Source: Bacillota bacterium
GTDB taxonomy: Bacteria > Bacillota > Syntrophomonadia > Syntrophomonadales > Syntrophomonadaceae
Direction of reading: 5' to 3'
Length of the DNA stretch: 64,000 bases
Assembly (NCBI GenBank): GCA_023395515.1
Contig: JAEWZB010000114.1
Span: 15,803 to 79,802, forward strand
Positions 42,926 to 52,507 of the stretch are shown piece by piece. Positions within the stretch are counted from its first letter, which is position 1, and each line of letters opens with the position of its first letter. The position numbers and the translations under genes are program-made. A model generated the notes under the pieces. It was not told the DNA's origin. It saw only the letters and a list, made by a program, of their open reading frames with translations, and made no database searches.

Positions 42926-44412
42926 ATACCTTCCTCCAATATTTGATAAATTAGCTTCATATCCAGGCTTTGGCGCATATTCTCAGCTAACAGGTCATAT
43001 TGTCTCTCTTTATAGGCAGGTAAGTCAAAGGCTGGCTCCAGGGGAGAAATCCCTTTTTTTTCACCTAAGGCAGAAAACACGGCTTCACGGCAAGCTGCTG
43101 TATCAAAAAAGCCATGCAGGTAAGTACCATACACATTGTCTAGTACACAGCCATCAGTACTGCCATTGGCCAGGAGCAAAAATGGTTTTGCACCTGGTGC
43201 CAGGGCCGTTTTTCCCATATGAATTTCATATCCTTCCAGCTCGGCGCCGGTAAGCCTATCTAGGGGGCCCTTTATTGCAAGTACTTGGGCGGTGGTGCGG
43301 CCGCGGTGTTTTTGGGCGGCAAACTCAGTTTGCACCGGCAGCAAGCCAATTCCCTTTAGGGAGCCGCCGCCTTCCACGTTCTCGGGGTCAGAGATATGTT
43401 CACCCAGCATTTGATATCCCCCGCATAAGCCTAATATCACCACTTCCCGGGCCGCAAGCTGTTTGATGGCGGCTTCCAGTCCCCCTTCCCGCAGCCACTT
43501 CAAATCGGCAATGGTACTCTTGGTACCGGGAAGGATTACCATATCAGGGCTGCCTAGTTCACTGGCTTTCCTTACATAGCGCACTCCTATTCCAGGGGTG
43601 GCTTCCAGGACCGCAAAATCAGTAAAATTGGCTAGGCGCGGAAAACTAATAACTGCTATATCCAGGAGCATATCATAAGATTTTGACGTCCGGGGCTGGG
43701 CCAAGCTGTCCTCTCCTTCAATATCTACAGGTAAATAGGGAATTACTCCAGCTACAGGCTTGGCAGTTAAGTTTTCCAGCATAGTAAGCCCGGGGGCGAG
43801 CAAACTCACGTCCCCCCGAAATTTATTTATGACCGTAGCTTTAATAATATTTTGTTCTTCAGCTTCCAGGAGGGCAATGGTGCCGTAAAGCTGGGCAAAT
43901 ACACCGCCCCGGTCTATATCACCTACCAGAAGCACAGGTGCTTTAGCCAGCTTAGCCATGCCCATGTTAACTATGTCGTTTTCCCGCAGGTTAATCTCCG
44001 CCGGGCTCCCGGCACCTTCCAAGACGATAATGTCGTATTCCTGGGCTAGAGAGGTATAGGCCCGCATAATATCCGGAATAAGAATGGGTTTCATAGCAAA
44101 ATATTCCTGAGCCGTCATGTTGCCGATAACTTCGCCATTGACAATCACTTGTGAGCCCACATTAGTTACCGGTTTAAGCAATATGGGGTTCATGTTTACC
44201 TGAGGTGTCAGGCCGCAGGCCTCCGCCTGTACCACCTGGGCTCGCCCCATTTCCAGCCCTTCGTGGGTAATAAAGGAGTTAAGGGCCATGTTTTGAGATT
44301 TAAAGGGAGCTACCTGGTAGCCATCCTGTTTAAATATGCGGCATAATCCGGTGCAGACCAAGCTTTTCCCTGCATTAGACATGGTTCCTTGCACCATAAT
44401 TGCTTTAGCCAT
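42922..44412 (-). CDS. cbiP: Cobyric acid synthase CbiP
   Basis: A 496-residue glutamine-dependent amidase that amidates four side chains (b, d, e, g) of adenosylcobyrinic a,c-diamide. The N-terminal P-loop reads GTMSNAGKSLVCTGL, and the glutaminase nucleophile is the Cys in ILGLCGGYQML; the His of the triad is in GTYLHGFFD. ATG 44412 follows GGAGGTG and overlaps the cobD stop. The true substrate is adenosylated, but no corrinoid adenosyltransferase gene is visible in the window. Confidence 0.95.
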   Translation of the reverse strand: MAKAIMVQGTMSNAGKSLVCTGLCRIFKQDGYQVAPFKSQNMALNSFITHEGLEMGRAQVVQAEACGLTPQVNMNPILLKPVTNVGSQVIVNGEVIGNMTAQEYFAMKPILIPDIMRAYTSLAQEYDIIVLEGAGSPAEINLRENDIVNMGMAKLAKAPVLLVGDIDRGGVFAQLYGTIALLEAEEQNIIKATVINKFRGDVSLLAPGLTMLENLTAKPVAGVIPYLPVDIEGEDSLAQPRTSKSYDMLLDIAVISFPRLANFTDFAVLEATPGIGVRYVRKASELGSPDMVILPGTKSTIADLKWLREGGLEAAIKQLAAREVVILGLCGGYQMLGEHISDPENVEGGGSLKGIGLLPVQTEFAAQKHRGRTTAQVLAIKGPLDRLTGAELEGYEIHMGKTALAPGAKPFLLLANGSTDGCVLDNVYGTYLHGFFDTAACREAVFSALGEKKGISPLEPAFDLPAYKERQYDLLAENMRQSLDMKLIYQILEEGI

Positions 44413-45439
44413 GAAGCACCTCCTCTATAGCGTGTACCAGTACCAGATTTTTATCATGGGTTTTGAGTCCGATGCGTATATATCTTTCATCTAAGCCGGT
44501 AAAATTAGCACCGGAGCGGACCAGAATCCCCCGTTGTTTAAGTGGTTCATAAAGCCTATTTTCACTTTTGATTAACAAATAATTGGCCTCACTTTTATAC
44601 ACGGTAAGTCCCAGGCGGGCAAGGGCCGACTCCATAAAGGCCCTCTCCCTGGCCACTATCATCTGGGTATTCTTTATCCAATCCTTTTCCTGTAGAGCTG
44701 CAATTCCCGCCGTTTGCGCTACACTGGAAACGTTCCAGGGGGGCAGGTAGTCAGCAATTTTAGCCAGAAGAACCTTATCGGCACAATACAAAGTGCCGAG
44801 CCTTAGACCGGCCAAGGCATAAATTTTCGTAAATGCCTGCAGGATAAGAAGGTTAGGGTATTTTTCCAGCTGGGGCAGCATACTTGGTCCATGGGTAAAG
44901 TCTATAAAGCATTCGTCCAATATTAGTAAAGTACCGTTGTGGCAACAGATATCGGCTATTTTATTTAAAAGGGCCGGGTCGCTAAGCTGGCCAGTAGGAT
45001 TATTGGGATTACAAAGAAACACCATATCCACATCCGGGGTAAGCTTAGCCAGAATACTTTCCGTAAGAGAGAAGCTAGGGGATTCTAAAAGATATTCTTC
45101 TACCCTACCCCCAAAAAGGGCGGCGGCCCGTTGGTATTCTGAAAAGGTGGGAGCAGGAATAAGTACCTGTTTCGGCCTGATAGCAGCACCCAAGGCCCAA
45201 ATAAGCTCTGAAGCGCCATTACCGTTTATAATCATAGATATATCTAAACCATGCTGGGTGGCCAGCGCTGACCTTAGTTCCCGGCATAAAGGGTCAGGAT
45301 AGTTTTCATATACAGGTATATGTTTAATAAGGGTTTCTTTCACACTGGCAGGCATCCCTAAAGGGTTAGTATTAACCGAGAAATCCAGCTTTATATTATG
45401 ATTAGTATAAATATCTCCTCCATGTTCATAAGGCCGCAT
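44405..45439 (-). CDS. cobD: L-threonine-O-3-phosphate decarboxylase CobD (histidinol-P aminotransferase-like)
   Basis: A 344-residue PLP enzyme of aminotransferase fold I. MRPYEHGGDIYTNHNIKLDF resembles CobD N-termini, FLCNPNNPTGQL is the usual PLP-fold motif, and the Schiff-base lysine is in QAFTKIYALAGLRLG. CobD makes (R)-1-amino-2-propanol phosphate for the nucleotide loop. HisC is the close alternative; the position between cbiB and cbiP decides for CobD. The start ATG 45439 has AAGGGGG upstream and overlaps cbiB. Confidence 0.9.
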   Translation of the reverse strand: MRPYEHGGDIYTNHNIKLDFSVNTNPLGMPASVKETLIKHIPVYENYPDPLCRELRSALATQHGLDISMIINGNGASELIWALGAAIRPKQVLIPAPTFSEYQRAAALFGGRVEEYLLESPSFSLTESILAKLTPDVDMVFLCNPNNPTGQLSDPALLNKIADICCHNGTLLILDECFIDFTHGPSMLPQLEKYPNLLILQAFTKIYALAGLRLGTLYCADKVLLAKIADYLPPWNVSSVAQTAGIAALQEKDWIKNTQMIVARERAFMESALARLGLTVYKSEANYLLIKSENRLYEPLKQRGILVRSGANFTGLDERYIRIGLKTHDKNLVLVHAIEEVLHG

Positions 45440-46382
45440 AGAAAATCCCCCTTATTATAAGTGCCAAAATCAGCATAAAGACGGCCGTGATGTAAAGCAA
45501 TTGGTGGGAGCGGCCAATATCTTCAGGGGCAATGGGGCGGATATCATCGCCGATATAAGGTTTATCATAGACTTGGCCCCAATAATAGGCGGGGCCTCCC
45601 AGCCGTACCTGAAGGGCTCCTGCTGCCACAGCTTCGGTCTGTGCGGAGTTAGGGCTGGCATGATTAAAGCGGTCCCTTTTCCAGATATATAAGGCATTTC
45701 TAACATCCAGCCGGCTCAACCATGCGGCACTTATCATCAAAAGAGCAGCCCAGCGGGAAGGTATAAAATTAAACCCGTCATCCAGCCGGGCCGCCCAGCG
45801 GCCAAAATCTATATAATGCTGGTTCTTATAACCTATCATGGAATCTAAGGTATTAACCGCCTTATACAAACAACCTAGGGGTGCACCTCCCCATATAAGA
45901 TAAAAGAGGGGAGCCACTACCCCATCAGAGGTATTTTCCGCCACCGTTTCTACGGTGGCCCGGATTATCCCCGCCTCATCAAGATTATCAGTATCCCGGC
46001 CTACAATCATGGCCACCGCCTTTCTGGCCTGGCCGAGGTTATTTTCTTTTAAAGCCTTATATACTTGAGTGCTTTCCACTTGCAAGCTCTTAGTAGCTAG
46101 AAGCTGCCAGCAAAAAAGAGTTTCCAGAGCCAAGTAAAGCCAAGGGGAAACACTAAAAGCTAAGTACAGTAAAAGAAGAGGAGTGGCAGTACATATAAGC
46201 AAAGTTGTTAAGGTTAACAAGGCTCCTCCCAGTTGCTTGGAGGGAAGCGGATAAAAAGCCTGCTCCAGCCAACCTATGAGTTTGCCCATCACCCGTACCA
46301 GGTGGGGCCAACTGGGGGGATCGCCGATTATAATATCCAGTAGAAAGCCCATACCCAGGGCTAAGGTTGCATAGATTAACAT
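45426..46382 (-). CDS. cbiB: Adenosylcobinamide-phosphate synthase CbiB
   Basis: A 318-residue membrane protein with several hydrophobic helices. GFLLDIIIGDPPSWPHLVRV then MGKLIGWLEQ at the N-terminus, MIVGRDTDNLDE, ETVAENTSDGVVAPLFYLIW and MIGYKNQHYIDFGRWAARLD are family hallmarks. It attaches aminopropanol phosphate to adenosylcobyric acid, using the product of the next gene, cobD. The start ATG 46382 overlaps the end of cobC by 7 bases. Confidence 0.95.
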   Translation of the reverse strand: MLIYATLALGMGFLLDIIIGDPPSWPHLVRVMGKLIGWLEQAFYPLPSKQLGGALLTLTTLLICTATPLLLLYLAFSVSPWLYLALETLFCWQLLATKSLQVESTQVYKALKENNLGQARKAVAMIVGRDTDNLDEAGIIRATVETVAENTSDGVVAPLFYLIWGGAPLGCLYKAVNTLDSMIGYKNQHYIDFGRWAARLDDGFNFIPSRWAALLMISAAWLSRLDVRNALYIWKRDRFNHASPNSAQTEAVAAGALQVRLGGPAYYWGQVYDKPYIGDDIRPIAPEDIGRSHQLLYITAVFMLILALIIRGIFYAAL

Positions 46383-46951
46383 AGGGAGCCTCCCGTAATA
46401 GTCAGGGTATCATGGGTATAGGTGCATATAACGTATTGGCAGTTAGCCAAGTGAAATTCATGAAATTTCCGCCGGGGCTGGGCTAAACCTTCAAGTATAG
46501 CCATGATAGAGCCGCCGTGTACTACGAAAGCAGCGGTGCTATTTTCCGGCAAACCAGAGACTGTTTGTAAAAAAGCTTCACAGCTTCGGGTTTTAAATGC
46601 CATAACATCTTCCCCGCCTGGAATAGGAGATGTACAGTAGGTACCTATCCACTCATTGTAAGCAGGATCCTGGGCCAACTGGGCAGGACTTTTTCCTTCA
46701 AATATACCAAAATCACATTCCCGCAGATCTGTTATGATGTTAATGTCCTGCTTAGGAAAGAGTATAGCCGCAGTCTGTCGGCAGCGCAAGAGCGGACTGG
46801 AAAACACCATATCGCAGTGAGGCAAACGTGGAGCTAGTCCCTTGGCTTGTTTTTCTCCCTCAGGGCAAAGAGGCTGATCTGTACGGCCAATATAATGTTT
46901 TTGCCTATTGCCTTCGGTCATACCGTGACGAATAAAAAGGATAGTTTTCAT
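46376..46951 (-). CDS. cobC: Alpha-ribazole phosphatase CobC (histidine phosphatase family)
   Basis: A 191-residue histidine phosphatase: FIRHGMTEGN holds the catalytic RHG, and the second His is in FVVHGGSIMAIL. CobC removes the 5'-phosphate from alpha-ribazole phosphate or adenosylcobalamin phosphate. A general phosphoglycerate mutase-like role cannot be excluded by sequence alone, but the gene lies between cobS and cbiB. I chose ATG 46951 with TAGGAGG upstream; it overlaps the cobS stop by 4 bases. Confidence 0.88.
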   Translation of the reverse strand: MKTILFIRHGMTEGNRQKHYIGRTDQPLCPEGEKQAKGLAPRLPHCDMVFSSPLLRCRQTAAILFPKQDINIITDLRECDFGIFEGKSPAQLAQDPAYNEWIGTYCTSPIPGGEDVMAFKTRSCEAFLQTVSGLPENSTAAFVVHGGSIMAILEGLAQPRRKFHEFHLANCQYVICTYTHDTLTITGGSLC

Positions 46952-47709
46952 AATAAACCTCCTATCCATATAGCCAGCCCTAGGCAGAGCTCACAAACCT
47001 GAATAAAAAAGCCGGAAGTATCCCCGGTTACTCCCCCAAAATTCTTTTTCGCCAGGCGGCGGTAGCCGAAAAAGACGGCCAGAGCAATTAAGACTGCGCC
47101 TATTCCAATTTTAAAATCAATAAACAGCATGGCTCCCGCACTAAACAAAGATAATAGGCCCATAGCGGTAGCAGCTTTATAGTTTTTCACCTGGCCGGTT
47201 AAAGTGTAAAGCATACCGTCATTGCGGGCACCGGGCAGGGTAAAAATGCTAAGTGCACATAGGGAACGGGAAAGAATGAAGCTGATGCCAATCAGCCCCC
47301 AAGAGGCTCCGTTATAGAGCGCCGTATATAGGCCAAAGCTTAGCAGCAGGTATGCTGTACATCCCATCACGGCAAAAGCGCCAATATGGGAATCTTTCAT
47401 AATTTCCAGCTTACGTTCTCTGGATTGATGGGAAGCCAAGGCATCGGTAGTATCCATAAAACCGTCCATATGAATACCTCCGGTTAATAACAAAGGCAAT
47501 AGGGCTGCTCCTGCAGCAAAAAGCGCGGCTTCTACCATAAAGGTAAGACACAGATAATGCCATAGTATAAGGGCCCCGGCTATGAATATTCCTACCCCGG
47601 GCAAAAAGCAGATAGAAAGGTGCATATTATCTTGCTGCCATTCAATATGAGGTGCAGGTAATATACTATAGGTACTTATGGCTATCCAGAATGAGTTAAG
47701 CCAGTTCAT
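46948..47709 (-). CDS. cobS: Adenosylcobinamide-GDP ribazoletransferase (cobalamin synthase) CobS
   Basis: A 253-residue membrane protein. GIHMDGFMDTTDALAS and RERKLEIMKDSHIGAFAVMG are the acidic active-site signature of CobS, and GGVTGDTSGFFIQVCEL is the second conserved region. It joins adenosylcobinamide-GDP (from CobU) with alpha-ribazole (from CobT and CobC). The gene overlaps cobU by 14 bases. Confidence 0.95.
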   Translation of the reverse strand: MNWLNSFWIAISTYSILPAPHIEWQQDNMHLSICFLPGVGIFIAGALILWHYLCLTFMVEAALFAAGAALLPLLLTGGIHMDGFMDTTDALASHQSRERKLEIMKDSHIGAFAVMGCTAYLLLSFGLYTALYNGASWGLIGISFILSRSLCALSIFTLPGARNDGMLYTLTGQVKNYKAATAMGLLSLFSAGAMLFIDFKIGIGAVLIALAVFFGYRRLAKKNFGGVTGDTSGFFIQVCELCLGLAIWIGGLL

Positions 47710-48211
47710 GCCATGCTCCTTTTCTTAAAATCGGCCGGCCTTCCTGCATCTCTATTACCGTATGGGCCAGAATGTGCAAAGAATGGTTCAGCCATGCCAG
47801 TGCCTGCATGTAGTGCCGGGTTTCCTGACTGTAATCCTCGTCCTCGAACTCACTGATGGTTACCGCTATAATACAGTCTGCCCGGCGGGAAAGCAACTTT
47901 ATATCCTCCAGTACTTCCAGGGCAGATACACCCTGGTCAAACATCGCATTTGACAATAGATTAGATACATCCTCCACCAGTGCTACCGCATCTGCAGGTA
48001 TATCCGAGTCACCCACAGTATAGGGAAGCTCCAGAGTAACAAAGCCTAAGCCGGCGCGCCCGGCTATATGTTTTTGCACCCGGGCCGCTCCTTCTTCACC
48101 ATAGGGCAGCATGGTGGCAAGGTAATAGCGTTTCTGTCTAAGCTGAACTGCTAAGGCCTCGGCAAAAGCACTTTTTCCGCTGCTGTTTTTGCCCATTACT
48201 AAAATCAACAT
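47696..48211 (-). CDS. cobU: Adenosylcobinamide kinase/guanylyltransferase CobU
   Basis: A 171-residue P-loop enzyme. Walker A is GKNSSGKSA at the N-terminus, replacing the more common GGARSGKS. RVQKHIAGR contains the His expected to carry the GMP adduct, and ALVEDVSNLLSN is the Walker B-like stretch. It phosphorylates and then guanylylates adenosylcobinamide. The unusual P-loop and short length mark it as a divergent CobU. The start ATG 48211 has CAGGAGG upstream and overlaps the cobT stop. Confidence 0.88.
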   Translation of the reverse strand: MLILVMGKNSSGKSAFAEALAVQLRQKRYYLATMLPYGEEGAARVQKHIAGRAGLGFVTLELPYTVGDSDIPADAVALVEDVSNLLSNAMFDQGVSALEVLEDIKLLSRRADCIIAVTISEFEDEDYSQETRHYMQALAWLNHSLHILAHTVIEMQEGRPILRKGAWHELA

Positions 48212-49260
48212 GGGTTCCTCCTGTAGGTATCAACGGCAATATCGGCAAAGGTGGCAGCACGATAATAAACGGCCGCCGCCATATCCAGCAAAGGGAACAA
48301 AGCTACGGCTCCGGTTCCTTCTCCCAAGCGCATATGGGCCTGTAAAACCGGTTCAAAATTTAAGGCCTCACACAGCAGCCGGCCGGCCGGTTCGGCACTA
48401 AGGTGGGAAGGGATAATATAGTCTTGTACCTGAGGTGCCAGGCGGACTGCACATAGGGCCGCTGCTGCCGAAATCATGCCATCCATTACTATGGGGATAC
48501 CATAGACAGCACCCCCTAAAAAGGTTCCCACCATAGCGGCAATATCTATTCCCCCCAGCTTGCCAAGTACCTCTAAGGGGTCATGGGGATAGGGGCGGTG
48601 TAGATCAATGGCCTGTTCAATGACAGCCCGTTTTCGGGCCAGGCCCTCATCAGAAAGACCGGCACCGCGGCCGGTAGTTTCTATAACCGGTCTGTCCAGT
48701 AAAACACTGGCTATGGCACTGGCCGTGGTACTGTTGCCAATCCCGGCTTCCCCTACCGCAATTAAGCGAAACCCTTCAGCTTGCTTTTGTTTCACCAGTT
48801 GGATGCCATGTTTAATGGCAGCTAAGGCTATATCTCTGCTCATAGCAGGGGCTTGAGCAATATTTTCCGTGCCCGGGGCCAGCTTTAAATCAAGGAGTCC
48901 CTTGACCGTATCCCGCATACCCACGTCTACCGGAAATACTTGGGCCCCGCAGGCCTGAGCCATAATACAGACACAGGATCTTTTTTCGGCCATCATTTGG
49001 GCAATGGCGGTGGTAACGTCAGCATTGCTTTGGGCGACTCCCTCAGCTACCACCCCATTATCCGCGCAGAATACTAGAACGCACTTTTTTTCTATATCAC
49101 TGTGGGCATTGTCATATACTGCGGCTATGCGGGCCAGCAGGATTTCCAGCTGTCCCAAGCTGCCTACCGGTTTGGCCACCTGGTCAAACTGTTCAATACA
49201 AGCATTATAGGCGCGGTTATTCACAGGTTTAATTTGTTTAAGTAAAACTTCTAGTTGCAT
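48205..49260 (-). CDS. cobT: Nicotinate-nucleotide:DMB phosphoribosyltransferase CobT
   Basis: A 351-residue enzyme that makes alpha-ribazole phosphate from a lower-ligand base and nicotinate mononucleotide. KPVGSLGQLEILLARIA near residue 30, VFCADNGVVAEGVAQS, GEAGIGNSTTASAIASVL and the catalytic glutamate region MRLGEGTGAVALFPLLDMA are all present. The lower base used cannot be told. The start overlaps the cbiA end by 23 bases. Confidence 0.96.
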   Translation of the reverse strand: MQLEVLLKQIKPVNNRAYNACIEQFDQVAKPVGSLGQLEILLARIAAVYDNAHSDIEKKCVLVFCADNGVVAEGVAQSNADVTTAIAQMMAEKRSCVCIMAQACGAQVFPVDVGMRDTVKGLLDLKLAPGTENIAQAPAMSRDIALAAIKHGIQLVKQKQAEGFRLIAVGEAGIGNSTTASAIASVLLDRPVIETTGRGAGLSDEGLARKRAVIEQAIDLHRPYPHDPLEVLGKLGGIDIAAMVGTFLGGAVYGIPIVMDGMISAAAALCAVRLAPQVQDYIIPSHLSAEPAGRLLCEALNFEPVLQAHMRLGEGTGAVALFPLLDMAAAVYYRAATFADIAVDTYRRNPC

Positions 49261-50572
49261 ATTCTCGAGCCTTTCTCACAAAATTTTGGGCAAAAACAGG
49301 ATTAGCCTCCAAGTACAGATGGGGAAATCCCGCGTATAAAGTTGGGGTGGTATGGATGCAAGGCCAATTCCTGTCCGACCAGGGCTTTTGGGCAACAAAG
49401 TCCGCACCACTGTCGGTACTTTCATAATAGTGAAACTCATGAGCCCGAATGCTGTCACCTGCCGAACCAAGAAGATTGTCCTGTTGGGCATGAAGGGTGA
49501 CATAGCCAAACCGGCTGAGTTTATGGGTTTTGTAGGCTTGGGCATGAATAACCCGGGCCAGGGGGAAGTCATCCAACCTATCGTGCAGATAAAGAAATCC
49601 GCCACATTCGGCAATAGTCGGCATTCCGTCCTGTATAGCTCTGTTTATGGCCTCAAGCATAGCGGTATTTTGGGACAGTGCTTCCAAATGCAATTCGGGA
49701 TATCCTCCGCCCAGATAAAGTCCGCCTATATCATCAGGAAGGGCGGTATCATCCAAGGGACTAAAAAATACGATCTCACCCCCCAGGGCGGTCAGGAGTT
49801 CTAAATTTTCCTCATACATAAAACAAAAAGCCTTATCCCGTGCCACCGCAATTCGTACCGGGCCCCGGGATCGAATATCCGGCGGACTAGCTTCCAGTTC
49901 GGGGGCAGAGGCAGACAGGGCTAGTAGACCTTCCATATCAATATATTCCTCGGCAAGTGTGCCTAGCAGAGTCAGTTTTTCTTCTATATCATTGATTTCT
50001 CCCGCGCTGACTAACCCCAGATGGCGGCTGGCTATAGTAACTTGGCTTTCCCGGGGTAAAAACCCCAGAGGTTTTACTCCGGTTTTAGCTGCAATAGAGG
50101 TAAGTCCTGCATAAAGCTGGGGTGAAGCATTATTGAAAATAACCCCTTGGATGCCGCTGGGATTTTTAAAATTTAAAAATCCCTGGAGCACTGCTCCCGC
50201 CGAGGTGTACATGCCTTTAATATCTATAACTAACACGGCCGGTGTCCGGGTTTGGTGGGCCACGTCATAAGTACTGCAATAACCTTCCGGGCCAATACCG
50301 TCGTAATAGCCCATGGCTCCCTCCAGCAGGGAAATATCTCCGGCATATTGAGCTATACGGTTATTAAGCTGCTCAGCCTGGCAAAAAAAAGGATCAAGGT
50401 TATAGGAAGGTACTCCTATACTGTGACGGTGAAACATGGGGTCAATATAATCAGGTCCGCATTTAAAGGCGGTGGGAGAAAAGCCTCTTGCTTGCAAAGC
50501 TTTAAGCAGAGCGCAGGTAACCGTAGTCTTGCCACAACCGGAATGGGTACCTGTAATCATTATCCTAGTCAT
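49238..50572 (-). CDS. cbiA: Cobyrinic acid a,c-diamide synthase CbiA
   Basis: A 444-residue glutamine-dependent amidase that amidates the a and c side chains. The ATP-binding loop is ITGTHSGCGKTTVT, and the glutaminase nucleophile is Cys in IAECGGFLYLHD. I chose ATG 50572 (MTRIMITGTHSG), which has GGAGG upstream; a GTG at 50584 overlaps that ribosome site. It overlaps the cbiET stop by 8 bases. Confidence 0.95.
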   Translation of the reverse strand: MTRIMITGTHSGCGKTTVTCALLKALQARGFSPTAFKCGPDYIDPMFHRHSIGVPSYNLDPFFCQAEQLNNRIAQYAGDISLLEGAMGYYDGIGPEGYCSTYDVAHQTRTPAVLVIDIKGMYTSAGAVLQGFLNFKNPSGIQGVIFNNASPQLYAGLTSIAAKTGVKPLGFLPRESQVTIASRHLGLVSAGEINDIEEKLTLLGTLAEEYIDMEGLLALSASAPELEASPPDIRSRGPVRIAVARDKAFCFMYEENLELLTALGGEIVFFSPLDDTALPDDIGGLYLGGGYPELHLEALSQNTAMLEAINRAIQDGMPTIAECGGFLYLHDRLDDFPLARVIHAQAYKTHKLSRFGYVTLHAQQDNLLGSAGDSIRAHEFHYYESTDSGADFVAQKPWSDRNWPCIHTTPTLYAGFPHLYLEANPVFAQNFVRKAREYATRSFT

Positions 50573-51752
50573 TTCTACCTCCACTAAGTATAAATACCGG
50601 GGAATTTCCTTGCAGCATGTGCAGGTTTCCCACCTGATTGGTGCGTATTACCCCTATTTGTATAATATCGGGATTGATGTCATGCCGGATAAAGGACTGG
50701 GCCGCCTCATGCAGTGTTTCCAGGGTGACGGCGTTGACTACCATACGAATATGGGGGTTTTTGATTAACAAGGCCTTAAATATATCCTTAAGCAGGCCGG
50801 AGCTGCCCCCAATAAACGCTGCATCCAGGGGCGGTAATTTTTCCAGCACTTCCGGTGCTAAGCCTAATACGGGGGTCACATTGCCGATATGAAAGGCCCG
50901 GCAGTTGGCGGTTACCAATCTGATAGCTTCTTCGCTTTTATCTAAGGCATATACTTGTCCCTCATAGGCGGCCAAGGCCATTTCTACCGTGACCGATCCG
51001 GTGCCTGCGCCTATGTCGCAACATACCGCCTGGGGAAAAAGGCCTAGTTTACTCATAGTTACAGCCCGGGTTTCAGCTTTGGTCATAGGCAGGCTGCCCT
51101 GTATAAATTCCTCGTCAGGTATGCCGCAGCGGATGCGCCGGTCATGATGAGGATTTTCCAAGAGGAGCACAGCTAATGGGCCTATTCCTGCCGTAGAGAG
51201 AGCGGATACCGGCAAGGTTAAGATTTTTTCCTCGGGCATACCTAAATTTTCCCCGACCTGGGCTAAGAGGTCCCCGAACCCCGCCCAGGTTAATTGTTCG
51301 CCAATTTCTGCTATATTGCCCCCGGTCAAAGCAAAAGTCAGGCGGTTACGGCGTACCGCATCAACCAGGTTGGTTTTACGTCCGTGGCAGCTTACTGCTG
51401 CTACATCTTGCCAAGGCTGTTTAAGCCGGGCTAAAAAGTAGCTTAGGGAGGAAATGCCGGGGATTAAGGTAAGGGAATAGTCTTTAAGTTCCTTACATAA
51501 TCCTTCCGCCGCGCTGTAAAACCCGGTATCTCCAGATACCAGCACACAAAAACGGGTGCCGGGCTGTTGATTTATAATAGAGGCTACTTTCTCCGGTGTA
51601 TATTCGGCAAAAGACGGTTTAGCCAGGTTTTTAAACAGTGCAAGCAGGCGGGATGCTCCTATGAGTATATCGGCCTGTTCTACTGCTTGCCGTCCCTCGG
51701 CAGTTAAAGTAGCAGGACTCATGCCCAGTCCTACAATTGACACTTGTTTCAT
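50565..51752 (-). CDS. cbiET: CbiE-CbiT fusion: cobalt-precorrin-7 C5/C15 methyltransferase and decarboxylase
   Basis: A 395-residue two-domain protein, like aerobic CobL. Residues 1 to about 200 are a tetrapyrrole methylase (CbiE: VSIVGLGMSPATLT, CVLVSGDTGFYSAA). Residues about 210-395 are a Rossmann methyltransferase (CbiT: GIPDEEFIQGSLPMTKAETR, then VCCDIGAGTGSVTVEMAL). Methylation at C5 and C15 and loss of the C12 acetate carboxylate are combined. Many Clostridia encode these separately. The start ATG 51752 has GAGGAGGAG upstream and overlaps the cbiJ end by 4 bases. Confidence 0.95.
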   Translation of the reverse strand: MKQVSIVGLGMSPATLTAEGRQAVEQADILIGASRLLALFKNLAKPSFAEYTPEKVASIINQQPGTRFCVLVSGDTGFYSAAEGLCKELKDYSLTLIPGISSLSYFLARLKQPWQDVAAVSCHGRKTNLVDAVRRNRLTFALTGGNIAEIGEQLTWAGFGDLLAQVGENLGMPEEKILTLPVSALSTAGIGPLAVLLLENPHHDRRIRCGIPDEEFIQGSLPMTKAETRAVTMSKLGLFPQAVCCDIGAGTGSVTVEMALAAYEGQVYALDKSEEAIRLVTANCRAFHIGNVTPVLGLAPEVLEKLPPLDAAFIGGSSGLLKDIFKALLIKNPHIRMVVNAVTLETLHEAAQSFIRHDINPDIIQIGVIRTNQVGNLHMLQGNSPVFILSGGRND

Positions 51753-52507
51753 AGGGACTCCTCCTCAATTAGTTTTAAAAGGTTCGCCCAGGGTAGCCCG
51801 GTTTGCTGACCGGGGCGGGAAAGTACGGCTACCGTCATGCCGCACTCCCGGGCTGCTGCCAGCTTTTCTCGGTATCCGCCCGCCTGGCCTGACTCCTTGG
51901 TAAGCAAAATATCTGCTCCGGCGGCCTGGAACATGGCTAGGTTAAGTTCTGGAGAAAACGGACCTTGCATACAAATTATGTGTTGCGGTAAAAAACCAGC
52001 ATCACAACATCGGGAAAGTACTGCTGCATCAGGTAATATACGCAGCCATACCCGTTCCTTAAAGTCTGCAACTGCGGTAAGAGCATGGGCCTCCTTGCCC
52101 CCTAGGGTAGAAAAGACTGTGCCATTATGCCCATTCAGCCAATCAATAAGCTCATCCAGGCTGGAAAAGGTCAGACAGCCGTCACTATCCAAATTCTCCC
52201 GGAGCAGGCGAACATGTCGTACGTTTTCTAGTTGACAAACACTTAATATGTTAGCGCTGACCTCAGCAGCATAGGGATGGGTAGCATCTATAACCAAGCT
52301 GGGGTTTTCGGCTTCCAGCAGTTTTTGCATAGCTTTTCTGTCCAGCCGTCCCCTATGAACCCGCAATGATTCGAAAGCAGGTAAGAGAGCCTCTCCGTAT
52401 TCCGTGGCCACACATATAAGAGTCTCTATATTTTTTTTACCCAACTGTTCACCCAGAGCTCTGCCTTCTGAGGTTCCGCCAAACAGGACAATCTTAGTCA
52501 AGCTCAT
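51749..52507 (-). CDS. cbiJ: Cobalt-precorrin-6A reductase CbiJ
   Basis: A 252-residue reductase. The nucleotide-binding N-terminus VLFGGTSEGRALGEQL and DATHPYAAEVSANIL are characteristic of CbiJ/CobK; DILLTKESGQAGGYREKLAA is the conserved C-terminal region. It reduces the C18-C19 double bond of the macrocycle with NAD(P)H. Possible starts are ATG 52507 and, three codons further, the TTG before MTKIV-like residues. It overlaps cbiH by 14 bases. Confidence 0.94.
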   Translation of the reverse strand: MSLTKIVLFGGTSEGRALGEQLGKKNIETLICVATEYGEALLPAFESLRVHRGRLDRKAMQKLLEAENPSLVIDATHPYAAEVSANILSVCQLENVRHVRLLRENLDSDGCLTFSSLDELIDWLNGHNGTVFSTLGGKEAHALTAVADFKERVWLRILPDAAVLSRCCDAGFLPQHIICMQGPFSPELNLAMFQAAGADILLTKESGQAGGYREKLAAARECGMTVAVLSRPGQQTGLPWANLLKLIEEESL